NCBI GenBank assembly: GCA_900754515.1
Contig: CAAEDD010000051.1
Span: 1-21,196 of the forward strand
From: an uncultured Oscillospiraceae bacterium
GTDB lineage: Bacteria; Bacillota; Clostridia; Oscillospirales; Oscillospiraceae
Direction of reading: 5' to 3'
DNA: 21,196 bases
Positions 1 to 6,219 of this stretch are shown here, piece after piece. The notes under the pieces were generated by a model, which was not told the origin of the DNA, did no database searches, and worked only from the letters and a program-made list of their open reading frames with translations. Every line of letters begins with the position of its first letter. The stretch's first letter is position 1. Both the position numbers and the translations under genes were made by a program.

Positions 1-560
1 CTGCCTTGGGCCTTGGGCCTTGGAAGCCACGATTTAACTCCTTGTCTTCTAATGCCTCATCAGCCAATGGGGGCAAATATATGTTTGATAGCTCATATAT
101 TCCCGCTCATCTTTCATTAGAATGCGTCGCTAAAAAGGCGGAGAAATGGCTAATCCAACCAGCCTTGCATCCGTCGATGACGCTGGAGCCATTTCCCCGC
201 TTAGTACACCTGAGCCAAACAGCGCAGGCAGAAAAGCCGTCGCCTTTCTGCATTTAATATATTCCCAAAGCTTAAAAGTGGCAACACCATGCTATTAGTT
301 TATCCCGCTCCCGCTCAGACTCAATCAAGGATATAACATTCTGTATTCTGAGTCAAAGCAACACCTTGTTGCCCGAAGCTGTAAGGGGATTTAAAATTTT
401 TTGGACAGGCCTATTTAAAACGGTCTCATGCCTTTTTCCCCCTACCTCTTATTGGAGTGAAGTTTCAAGTGTCTGGAAATTATATATATATACTAATCTG
501 GGAAGCCGCCTCTTTTTCCGCTACCCCCTAAAGATTTAATGGTCGGCCCCGGCTTGGCTC
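1..560. other. Left part of the element: no convincing gene
   Basis: I see no gene I can support here. Two short overlapping plus-strand frames exist, at 6-257 (83 codons) and 146-298 (50 codons). Neither has a good ribosome site; the second has only GGCGGAG three bases before ATG. Their composition is not recognisably protein-like. The stretch holds a short tandem CTTGGGC-type repeat at its start and three copies of TCCCGCTC (101, 303, 309), an octamer otherwise found throughout the element. That argues the element continues to the left edge. There is also an AT-rich patch around 480-495. It may be spacer, a decayed gene or part of an attachment or packaging region. Confidence 0.4.
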
Positions 561-562
561 AT

Positions 563-616
563 CCTCCGGGCACCCCTGCCCAGCCAGGCCCGGGGGACAT
601 TGGCACCCCTGCCCAG
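563..616. repeat. 15-bp direct repeat with GC-rich hairpin downstream of the toxin gene
   Basis: GGCACCCCTGCCCAG occurs twice, at 569-583 and 602-616, with starts 33 bp apart. The first copy lies in the loop side of a GC-rich hairpin (arms about 563-571 and 588-596). The second forms CCCT/AGGG by itself. This sits just past the 3' end of the leftward zeta-like gene, so it could terminate that transcript, but there is no T-run after the stem on the minus strand. Protein-binding repeats are an alternative. Confidence 0.4.
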
Positions 617-665
617 GGCCAAGGCCTTAACTGCAATAGGTTCACATAGCCAGGTATAACCCCGC

Positions 666-1232
666 TCAGCCCAGAGCTATCAGGTATTCCCGAAGCTCCT
701 TTATCCAGGCGGGCCGTGTCTCTCCTTTCAGAAGCAGCTCACCGTTTACATACTCAGCCACTTCCACAAAGCCGTTGTCATTATCGAAGAAGCGGGCCTC
801 ATCACAATAAGGCAGCACCTTGGAGACAGCTTCCCAGCGCCCGGCAAAGCGGCGTTCCACATCCTCATCCCGTATATCATGGCCACCACGGCGCACACGG
901 TTTTCTATACGCAGCAGACTTTCCTCCATGGTGTCCAGGCCCACATAATAGAGACGCACATAATAGCCCTGCTGCTTGGCCTGTGCGGCAGTTATCTCCG
1001 TCCTGTGCCCGGACAGGGTTGTCTCCTGGGTGAAGCTGACATCTTTGCTGAGACAGTCCTTTATACGCTCAAGAGCGATTTTCCCGCCCTGTATGGCGCT
1101 GCCGCCATTCTGGGCGGTTATTTTGTCCACGTCAATAATAATGCCCAGATCCGTGGTCTGTGCCTTCAGTACGCCGGTTAGGCTGCTTTTGCCGGTGCCG
1201 TTACCCCCGCCGATAATGGTATATATCTTCAC
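666..1232 (-). CDS. Zeta-toxin-like P-loop kinase
   Basis: A 188-residue protein with a Walker A motif near the N-terminus (GGNGTGKS, residues 9-16), an IIDVD segment after the first helix, and a TQETTLSG segment around residue 70. The following R-rich helix has RVRRGGH. These match the zeta toxin / predicted ABC-type ATPase family, whose studied members phosphorylate UDP-N-acetylglucosamine or related substrates. Whether this protein does so is not known. The start is GTG, two bases after the stop of the upstream RHH gene, with GGGAGG inside that gene's 3' end as ribosome site, so translation is probably coupled. The two genes form a putative toxin-antitoxin operon driven from the promoter at 1481-1509. 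The partner is not an epsilon-type antitoxin but an RHH protein. Confidence 0.8.
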   Translation of the reverse strand: MKIYTIIGGGNGTGKSSLTGVLKAQTTDLGIIIDVDKITAQNGGSAIQGGKIALERIKDCLSKDVSFTQETTLSGHRTEITAAQAKQQGYYVRLYYVGLDTMEESLLRIENRVRRGGHDIRDEDVERRFAGRWEAVSKVLPYCDEARFFDNDNGFVEVAEYVNGELLLKGETRPAWIKELREYLIALG

Positions 1233-1234
1233 CT

Positions 1235-1420
1235 CTACGCCTCCCGCTCCATTGCTTCATCTATGGCCCGGTTAATAAATGCGTTGACGCTCTCGCCCCT
1301 GGCCTCTGCATGGGCCTTTATAGTATCCTTCTTGCCCTTGGGCATGGTTACATTGATGCGGTCATAGTTTGATTTTACATATTTGTTTACTGATGCTTGT
1401 TGTGCCTTTGTAACGGCCAT
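1235..1420 (-). CDS. Ribbon-helix-helix (Arc/CopG-type) antitoxin-like protein
   Basis: A 61-residue protein. Its core reads like a ribbon-helix-helix DNA-binding fold: a short basic strand (RINVTMPKG), helix A, a turn (ARGES) and helix B (VNAFINRAIDEAME). Such proteins bind operator DNA as dimers and commonly serve as antitoxins and autorepressors. I chose the internal ATG at 1420 because AGGAAGGAG sits correctly before it. The longer frame to 1525 would begin upstream of the predicted transcription start (-10 at 1481-1486). It is the first gene of a two-gene leftward operon with the zeta-like kinase. Direct repeats in the divergent promoter region are the obvious candidate operators. Confidence 0.78.
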   Translation of the reverse strand: MAVTKAQQASVNKYVKSNYDRINVTMPKGKKDTIKAHAEARGESVNAFINRAIDEAMEREA

Positions 1421-1480
1421 TGTCAGGCTCCTTCCTGTGGGCGGCCCAGATATACCGGACACTCCTCCCATTATGGCTAT

Positions 1481-1509
1481 ATTATAGCATATTTGCCTAT
1501 TGATGTAAA
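1481..1509 (-). promoter_or_regulatory. SigA-type promoter for the RHH/zeta operon
   Basis: On the minus strand, TTTACA (1509-1504) and TATAAT (1486-1481) are separated by exactly 17 bases, giving a near-consensus promoter. Transcription would start around 1474, about 50 bases before the RHH start codon. The first of three direct repeats overlaps the -35 box. Confidence 0.75.
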
Positions 1510-1576
1510 TATATAAAATAGACAAATATATTGGTGTAAATATGGCTACCCTGCCAATAGACTATTGGGGTAAATA
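1498..1576. repeat. Three direct repeats TATTGNNGTAAATA, candidate operators
   Basis: Near-identical 14-mers lie at 1498-1511, 1529-1542 and 1563-1576, differing only at the variable positions after TATTG. The spacing is 31 and 34 bp, about three helical turns. The first overlaps the leftward -35 box and the third lies in the spacer of the rightward promoter, so one bound factor could control both divergent transcripts. The RHH protein is the natural candidate; this is inference. Confidence 0.7.
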
Positions 1577-1586
1577 GTGATATAAT
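1558..1586 (+). promoter_or_regulatory. SigA-type promoter for the rightward genes
   Basis: TAGACT (1558-1563) and a perfect TATAAT (1581-1586) are 17 bases apart. The transcript would carry a leader of about 125 nt before the ATG at 1718, containing a GGGG/CCCC hairpin near 1640-1660. The third direct repeat occupies the spacer. Confidence 0.65.
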
Positions 1587-1717
1587 GTAATCACAACAGA
1601 GGGAGAGAGGCGGAAGCCCTCAACCGGGAACACAGGGCCGGGGAAACGCATTCCCCCAGTAGGCAGGTCACGAACAGGACTCACGCCCCCGCCCTAAAAA
1701 AGAAAGGAGAAAAAAAC

Positions 1718-1987
1718 ATGAGCGAACAGGACATTATCAGAAAGGTGAAGCTGCTCAGAGAGATGCAGCGCATGGCGGAGGACGCCCAGGCAGAGGCCGA
1801 GGCCCTGAAGGACGAGCTAAAGGCCTACATGGGCGATTCTGAGGAGCTGAGAGCCGGGGAATATAAAATCGCCTGGAAGAGTGTGGAGAGCTCCAGAGTA
1901 GATGTGAAGGCTCTGGCCAAGGCCATGCCGGAGATTGCAAGAGCCTTTACCCGAACAATGAGCACCCGCCGCTTTACCGTGGCATAA
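1718..1987 (+). CDS. Small phage-type protein, function unknown
   Basis: An 89-residue protein with an excellent ribosome site (AAAGGAG seven bases before ATG). Residues 1-40 are a charged, alanine-rich probable coiled coil. The C-terminal part (KSVESSRVDVKALAKAMPE, then an RRFTV ending) resembles a short tail in phage proteins encoded near YqaJ-type recombinases in Bacillota. No catalytic motif is visible and no recombinase gene is present here, so I assign no function. It is the first gene of a rightward unit and is separated from the next by a strong hairpin at 1993-2033. Confidence 0.75.
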   Translation: MSEQDIIRKVKLLREMQRMAEDAQAEAEALKDELKAYMGDSEELRAGEYKIAWKSVESSRVDVKALAKAMPEIARAFTRTMSTRRFTVA

Positions 1988-1992
1988 AAAAC

Positions 1993-2033
1993 GGCTCTTG
2001 TGTGAACGCCGACCAAAGCAACACACGAGAGCC
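1993..2033 (+). other. 12-bp intercistronic hairpin
   Basis: GGCTCTTGTGTG (1993-2004) pairs with CACACGAGAGCC (2022-2033), one G-T pair, across a 17-base loop, starting six bases after the stop codon. No T-run follows, so it is more likely an RNA-processing or stabilising element, or a leaky attenuator, than a full terminator. Confidence 0.6.
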
Positions 2034-2103
2034 TGTACGCACCCAAAAGCGGGAGCAAAGTTATTCTACCGCTCCTGATTTAATACGTCAAGGAGGATTA
2101 TAT

Positions 2104-2427
2104 ATGCCGTACATAGAGGAAGCCACCCCGGAAGAGCGCACGATAATAGAGGACTATATGAACGTCCCAATGCAGAATGTAGACTATGCCCGCAAGCTGA
2201 TAGACAGCCTTTACACCGACTATTTTGAAAGCAGCGAAGGGCTAATGTCTCTCAATTCCAGTCGTCTGGAAGCTACATTGGGGATCGTGTTCAACGTCCT
2301 GTCTGATGCAGTGCTTCAGTACCACCTTCAGATTGGGGATGAGGAGGAGCCAATGGTAAAGCCCTTTTTGAACAGCGCAGAAAGGGCCCGGCAGTTCATA
2401 GCTGAAAAAAGCAGTATCAAAGCCTAA
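2104..2427 (+). CDS. Hypothetical protein of the element
   Basis: A 107-residue acidic, mostly helical protein that I do not recognise. The start is ATG at 2104 because AGGAGG (2091-2096) precedes it at ideal spacing. The longer frame from 2002 would begin inside the intercistronic hairpin and has no ribosome site. The protein begins MPYIEEATPEERTIIEDYM and has no signal peptide, membrane helix or cysteine motif. It is the last gene of the rightward unit and is followed at once by a perfect hairpin terminator. Confidence 0.65.
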   Translation: MPYIEEATPEERTIIEDYMNVPMQNVDYARKLIDSLYTDYFESSEGLMSLNSSRLEATLGIVFNVLSDAVLQYHLQIGDEEEPMVKPFLNSAERARQFIAEKSSIKA

Positions 2428-2436
2428 AAGTGAAAG

Positions 2437-2463
2437 GGGAGCGGGAAATGTCCCGCTCCCTTC
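2437..2463 (+). terminator. Terminator of the rightward two-gene unit
   Basis: A perfect 10-bp stem (GGGAGCGGGA / TCCCGCTCCC) with loop AATG is followed by TTCTTGTT. The two arms carry the element's TCCCGCTC octamer in both orientations. It lies nine bases after the stop codon at 2427. Confidence 0.75.
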
Positions 2464-2937
2464 TTGTTCCTTGCATGGTTAAACTTTCTGAGAGGTCATG
2501 TACAGTATTTTGCGCTGCTTGGTAGTATATCTTACCCCCGGCTGCCAAAATGCGCTTATACGGCCTTTAGCGGGGCACATTAAACACAGATGGTATAGGC
2601 ATTCTTTGAGGTTATACTGCAAATGGTACAACCCCATCTTCTGCACCGGACGGAACTTTTGCCCTTGCGGGTGACTTCGATACCGTAGCAGAAAATGAGG
2701 CTGCGATGTTGGGCAATGTCCTTATTATTTCATCGGTCCCGTTGCCAACGCTAAGGATTTTATAGCTGACCCGTCGTTTCGGCAGCTCAGGTTATAAACA
2801 TGAGCCTATATAGAAGACATTGGCAAAGGTGGCAAAATGCCACTTTAGCTAAGGCCCAGGGAGTGGAGTGTCAAATGCGTACCCCATTATCGACGCATTG
2901 GGCTAAGTCGGGAAATGCACTTTCGGTAAAGTTCAGA
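2464..2937. other. Gene-free stretch between convergent units, possible gene remnant
   Basis: No supported gene. A frame open from 2610 to 2768 reads like real protein (for example SSAPDGTFALAGDFDTV) but has no start codon or ribosome site and is closed by stops on both sides, so it may be a remnant. Further right are two small perfect hairpins: GTGGC/GCCAC (2829-2843) and AATGCGT/ACGCATT (2874-2899). Confidence 0.4.
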
Positions 2938-2970
2938 GGAGAAGGGAGTCGGAATTGCTCCCCCCTTCTC
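2938..2970 (-). terminator. Probable terminator hairpin of the replication operon
   Basis: An imperfect stem of about 11 bp (GGAGAAGGGAG against CTCCC-CTTCTC with a small bulge) lies 15 bases beyond the stop of the helicase-loader gene. The U-tract on the minus strand is weak, so strength is uncertain. Confidence 0.45.
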
Positions 2971-2984
2971 TCCTAGTCCCCGAT

Positions 2985-3824
2985 TTAAATTCCTAGAATG
3001 TCCTTTATTTCGTTGTAGCCGTCCTTGAGCCGTACTTTTCTTTTATCCGGCCCGTTAACCTCTATTGGGTGACACATCTGCAAAATCCTGCTATATACAC
3101 GCTGCCTGAAAATATTGTCCGGGTTAGCAAGTTCTGTACCGCTTAAATTGGTGGTTACTATCAAGGGCAAGCCTGTTCTGTAACGGCCGTCAATGACATT
3201 AAAGACGATTTCCTGAGCATAATCTGTGTTTCTCTCTGATGCAAAGTCATCAATGATTAAAAGCGTACTCCTATTCAGCTCATCTATGTACCTCTGCTTG
3301 CCCTCTTTAAGCCCGCTTATTTCGTTGATTAGGCGCCCAAAGTTGGTCATGCGCACAGCTATGCCCTTGTCCACCAGTTCATTTCCGATCTGACAAGCTG
3401 CAAATGTTTTCCCTGTTCCACAAGGGCCATAAAGCAGCAGACCCATTCCCTTTTTTCTCATATCGTCAAAACATTCAACATACCTTCGCATTGCATTTGT
3501 GAGCTTTGGATTACTTCCGTCATCTTTTGCAAAGGTATACTCAAACATGGCTGTTTCTGTAAAAGCTGCCGTTCTCATTCTATGAATGTGTTCTTTAAAC
3601 TGCCGATTTTTAAACTCAGCTTCTTCACCTTCCTGCCTTTTTCTCTTGCAGGCGCAAAGGCAAGTAACTTTTAATGGGAAATTCCCAGGCCGAATAATTG
3701 TCTGTTTAGGTGTGTTGCATTTGCCACAATATAAAAGCCCGTCCTTTACATAGTCCCCGTCCTCCTGGGGATTATTTTGTTCTGCATTCCGGATTATTCC
3801 GCTAAGCCAGATTTCCCCTGTCAT
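2985..3824 (-). CDS. DnaC/DnaI-type helicase loader ATPase
   Basis: A 279-residue AAA+ protein. An N-terminal Cys cluster (C33, C36, then C55, C57, C59) probably binds zinc, as in phage and Bacillus DnaI-like loaders. The ATPase core has Walker A GPCGTGKT (133-140), Walker B LLIIDDF (188-194), a TTN sensor segment (224-226) and an RVYSRI box (242-247). Family members load the host replicative helicase onto an origin. The ATG overlaps the stop of the initiator gene as ATGA, and AGGAGG lies just upstream, so the two are translationally coupled. This pairing is the standard layout of phage replication modules. Last gene of the leftward operon. Confidence 0.9.
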   Translation of the reverse strand: MTGEIWLSGIIRNAEQNNPQEDGDYVKDGLLYCGKCNTPKQTIIRPGNFPLKVTCLCACKRKRQEGEEAEFKNRQFKEHIHRMRTAAFTETAMFEYTFAKDDGSNPKLTNAMRRYVECFDDMRKKGMGLLLYGPCGTGKTFAACQIGNELVDKGIAVRMTNFGRLINEISGLKEGKQRYIDELNRSTLLIIDDFASERNTDYAQEIVFNVIDGRYRTGLPLIVTTNLSGTELANPDNIFRQRVYSRILQMCHPIEVNGPDKRKVRLKDGYNEIKDILGI

Positions 3825-4579
3825 TTATTTCCTCCTAATATATCGTTTAAATCTATATCGTTCCGGCTTGCCTTTTTAGCCGTGGGATTCGTTTTCCATC
3901 GCTCCCAGTTTTCGGCATTTCTGCAAGCTGCTTTCCAGTCCTTCATGTCATTTCTGCCTACCTTCCATCCCTTGGAAGCGTAGAAGTCTACAAATCCCTG
4001 CGGGTTTACATTACTACCCCGCTCTGCCACATACTGCGCCACCTCTTCAACCGTTGGGGGAACAAATTTCCTGCCCTTCTTGGGTGGTTTTGGCAGTGCC
4101 TGAGGCAGTGCATTATCAATATCTAAGTTAGGTTTTGTTAAGTTATGTTCTGTTAAGTTATGTTGGGTATCCATTTGGCATACCATTGGGCAACCACTGG
4201 CATCCATTTGGTATACCATTTGACAACCATCGGTATTGGTAAAGTAATATCTGCCGGTTTCATTCTGCTTTAGCTGTGCCTTTTCCTCGGCATATACTGT
4301 CGGGCGATAGCGATCATTCCTCAGCGTATTATTTTTTGCCCAGTCGGTAATAACGATAACACCGCTTTTGAATGGCTTAATAAAGTCCTTTGTTGCCAAC
4401 AGGCGTAAATCATCGTCACAGCTTCCAACAGCCCTTGCAATGCGTTTAGGAGAAGAGACAAATCCATCGTCATCTCCGTGCATTCCCAGGTGAAAATACA
4501 GAGCCTGGGCACTGATCGGCATATCCATAAATCGGTCCGTGTCTATAACGTCCATGCTGAACATCCTTCTTTTTGCCAT
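3821..4579 (-). CDS. Phage replication initiator (replisome organiser type)
   Basis: A 252-residue protein. The N-terminal part (residues 1-90, MAKRRMFSMDVIDTDRFMDM, then LSAQ-like and DDDGF segments) is a winged-helix DNA-binding region typical of Bacillota phage replisome organisers. A variable middle (116-152) consists of tandem peptide repeats: two of 11 residues (116-126, 127-137) and three of five residues (TQHNL, TEHNL, TKPNL). The C-terminal domain (about 172-230, with GWKVG and DWKAACRNAENW) resembles the part that contacts the helicase or loader. The repeats come from DNA repeats that may be the origin. The ribosome site AAAGGAA is adequate; the gene starts 15 bases after the upstream stop. 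Confidence 0.88.
   Translation of the reverse strand: MAKRRMFSMDVIDTDRFMDMPISAQALYFHLGMHGDDDGFVSSPKRIARAVGSCDDDLRLLATKDFIKPFKSGVIVITDWAKNNTLRNDRYRPTVYAEEKAQLKQNETGRYYFTNTDGCQMVYQMDASGCPMVCQMDTQHNLTEHNLTKPNLDIDNALPQALPKPPKKGRKFVPPTVEEVAQYVAERGSNVNPQGFVDFYASKGWKVGRNDMKDWKAACRNAENWERWKTNPTAKKASRNDIDLNDILGGNK
4123..4234. repeat. Tandem repeats inside the initiator gene, candidate replication origin
   Basis: Three tandem 15-bp units (4123-4137, 4138-4152, 4153-4167; core TTAAGTTATGTT) adjoin two tandem 33-bp units (4169-4201 and 4202-4234; both begin ATCCATTTGG and share ATACCATT and CAACCA). Phage lambda and many Bacillota phages keep origin iterons inside the initiator gene. The location and AT-rich units fit that model. 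Origin function is inferred. Confidence 0.65.
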
Positions 4580-4594
4580 TTTATGTAGTTCCTT

Positions 4595-5050
4595 TCATTC
4601 TGTGGTAGACTCAAACAGATTATTCTGCCCTTCCAGTATCTGTAGCCTTTGTTTCGCTGCGCTGGCTGCTTTAAGGGTATTGAATGCCCTTGCCTGGATT
4701 TGCCCAACATACTGTTTCATTTCACGTCGGCCTTTTTCTCCATCATCGGGCAAAAAATACCCTCCGGAGGTAGATGACAATATCAAGGCCCCGAACTCCC
4801 GCTCATGGGAAATTGCTTGCCGTAGTGCCCTTACTGTACCGTATCCTGTAAGCTGCAGAAGATCCTCCGTGGTTATCGAATTTTCTGCACCCTGCCTCAG
4901 GATTTTTTCGATACTCAGTTGATGTTGTCCGGCTTCTATGCTATTATGAATTAGGGATATTACGGCATCGTCTGAATTGATATTTTCCCCCTTTTCCCGC
5001 TCTGGTGCTGGCACACCGGGGCGGGAATTTTCCTTTTTTTCATTGGGCAT
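4595..5050 (-). CDS. Phage-type winged-helix-like protein
   Basis: A 151-residue protein. After a polar, disordered N-terminus (about 1-30) comes a helical region (SIEKILRQGAENSITTEDLL, then VRALRQAISHERE) that reads like a winged helix. A GGYFLPDDGEKGRRE motif follows, common in early genes of clostridial phages, and the C-terminal helix is a likely coiled coil. The function is unknown; a DNA-binding or replication-accessory role fits the operon. I chose ATG 5050 rather than 5065 because GGAGGG lies seven bases upstream of the former and the latter has no ribosome site. It overlaps the upstream gene by 11 bases, suggesting coupling. Confidence 0.7.
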   Translation of the reverse strand: MPNEKKENSRPGVPAPEREKGENINSDDAVISLIHNSIEAGQHQLSIEKILRQGAENSITTEDLLQLTGYGTVRALRQAISHEREFGALILSSTSGGYFLPDDGEKGRREMKQYVGQIQARAFNTLKAASAAKQRLQILEGQNNLFESTTE

Positions 5051-5234
5051 TTCCTTTCCCTCCATACAAATTTTTCAGTTTTTCCAGAAACTCATCATAG
5101 TTGATAAGACATCTTCTGCCGCTATAGATGCAAGGTAGCTCCCCTCGCTTTTCCATAAGACGCAAACAGTATTCGGATAAAGGCCCAGCGGCTGCCGCCT
5201 GTCTTATCGTCATAAAGCGGGGCGCTTCATTCAT
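5040..5234 (-). CDS. Excisionase-like small HTH protein
   Basis: A 64-residue protein with a MerR/Xis-style helix-turn-helix. MTIRQAAAAGPLSEYCLRLMEKRGELPCIYSGRR shows the TIRQAA helix, recognition helix, then a wing, with a basic SGRRCLI segment. Proteins like this act as excisionases (directionality factors) or early regulators in integrative elements. Being second in the operon opposite the integrase supports an excision role, but this is inference. The ATG at 5234 is preferred over 5240 because GGGAGG abuts the latter directly and is six bases from the former. It overlaps the preceding gene by eight bases. Confidence 0.65.
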   Translation of the reverse strand: MNEAPRFMTIRQAAAAGPLSEYCLRLMEKRGELPCIYSGRRCLINYDEFLEKLKNLYGGKGNAQ

Positions 5235-5394
5235 TGGCATCCTCCCTTTCCCGCTCGTACTTCATGCGCTCCGCCACCTTGGCCCAGTGACGCGCATTTG
5301 CAGCAGCTACCTTTTCTGGGTTATTTTTTCTGTACTTTCTGAAGTACTCCCGCCGTGCTTCCATTGCTTCCTTGGACATTCCGTTTTTTTTCAT
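5227..5394 (-). CDS. Very small basic phage protein (55 aa)
   Basis: A 55-codon gene with an ideal ribosome site (CAGGAGG before AAAAA and ATG). The product is highly charged: MKKNGMSKEAMEARREYFRK, then NPEKVAAANARHWAKVAERM and an acidic end. The REYFRKYRKNNPEKVAA pattern recurs in small proteins of clostridial phages, function unknown. It is the first gene of the leftward early operon, and its stop overlaps the next start in ATGAATGA, so the two are coupled. Its position as the first early gene would fit an antirepressor or host-takeover role, but nothing in the sequence proves it. Confidence 0.72.
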   Translation of the reverse strand: MKKNGMSKEAMEARREYFRKYRKNNPEKVAAANARHWAKVAERMKYEREREDANE

Positions 5395-5412
5395 TTTTTC
5401 CTCCTGTTTTAC

Positions 5413-5441
5413 TTGACTATTCGCATCATTTGATGTATGAT
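5413..5441 (+). promoter_or_regulatory. Promoter for the repressor-integrase pair
   Basis: TTGACT (5413-5418) and TATGAT (5436-5441) are 17 bases apart. Transcription would begin near 5448, about 94 bases before the repressor start, and would run through the opposing early promoter, as in a lysogeny switch. Confidence 0.7.
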
Positions 5442-5456
5442 TTATTTGCTAAAATA

Positions 5457-5486
5457 AATATAACGCAAAATAATGTAACATGTCAA
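5457..5486 (-). promoter_or_regulatory. Early leftward promoter
   Basis: On the minus strand, a consensus TTGACA (5486-5481) and TATATT (5462-5457) are 18 bases apart. It faces the repressor promoter and overlaps one arm of the inverted operator-like repeat, so the repressor could shut it off. Confidence 0.7.
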
Positions 5487-5524
5487 GAGCGTGCGTGTGG
5501 TTGCCTCAGCTTGTAACATTATTT
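5468..5524. promoter_or_regulatory. Candidate CI-type operator pair
   Basis: AAATAATGTAACA (5468-5480) recurs inverted with one mismatch as TGTAACATTATTT (5512-5524); the centres are 44 bp apart, about four helical turns. One arm lies between the early -35 and -10 boxes and the other just ahead of the repressor start codon. Cooperative binding by the adjacent XRE repressor is the obvious reading. Confidence 0.6.
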
Positions 5525-5541
5525 GGATTTTGGGGTGTACT

Positions 5542-6219
5542 ATGCCAAGAAAACGAACATTATCATGGGAAACTGAAAACAGCACTTTCGCAAAAAGGCT
5601 AAAGGAAATAATGCAGCGTAATAAAATAAACCAGACTGACTTGGCGAAAGAGACCGGGATACAGCGGCAAACAATTTCCAACTATGTGAACGGTCAAAGT
5701 GTTCCAGATGTAAATAATCTGTTTAAGATATGCCAAGTGCTGGATGTGTCTGCAGATTATTTGATAGGTGCTTCAGATGTTATAAGCACTGAGCCTATCA
5801 TCCGTTCAATGTGCGACTACACCAAGCTACGGGAGAATGATGTGGAACTCCTCCATGTTATTTCTGAAATAGATGCTCCGGAAGGTCTAGGCCCGCTATA
5901 TATTCGAATGCTGGGCGACATTATTTCAAGCACCTCGTTTATTGGAGCAATGCACTCTATTTCTTCAGCCGTTTGGGCAAAAGCCACAATGATCGATATA
6001 CAGCTGTCAGACGAAAACAGAAAACTCATAAATGAATGTGATTCTAAGCTTAGACCCTTAGGGTATAGCGCAATGTCAGGCAGAGAGGCATCAGAGCTCT
6101 ATAAGAGTAGAGCAGTTTTTTCAATGAACAAACTCATTGAAGATGTTATTGACATAGAAGTTGAGCTAATGAGAGAAAATATGGAACCCGAAAATAGCGA
6201 GGTAAATAACAATGGCTAA
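5542..6219 (+). CDS. CI-like XRE-family repressor
   Basis: A 225-residue protein. Residues about 16-75 form a classic XRE helix-turn-helix (FAKRLKEIMQRNKINQTDLA, then TGIQRQTISNYVNG and a DVSADYLIG ending). The remaining 150 residues are helical and unrecognised. There is no S24 Ser-Lys peptidase motif, so induction is not by LexA-type self-cleavage and may need an antirepressor. The start at 5542 gives the usual short basic N-terminus (MPRKR); the ribosome site is weak (GGGGTG), so low expression is likely. The longer frame from 5491 would put 17 odd residues first. The stop overlaps the integrase start by eight bases. Confidence 0.87.
   Translation: MPRKRTLSWETENSTFAKRLKEIMQRNKINQTDLAKETGIQRQTISNYVNGQSVPDVNNLFKICQVLDVSADYLIGASDVISTEPIIRSMCDYTKLRENDVELLHVISEIDAPEGLGPLYIRMLGDIISSTSFIGAMHSISSAVWAKATMIDIQLSDENRKLINECDSKLRPLGYSAMSGREASELYKSRAVFSMNKLIEDVIDIEVELMRENMEPENSEVNNNG

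Noticed and set aside
1..560. Possible left attachment site
   Set aside because: I looked for a copy of the tRNA-fMet 3' end (for example GGTTCAAATCC or its complement) and found none, so the left boundary is taken to lie outside the window.
4123..4234. CRISPR-like array
   Set aside because: The units are tandem without unique spacers and lie in frame in a coding gene, so they are origin-type or coding repeats.
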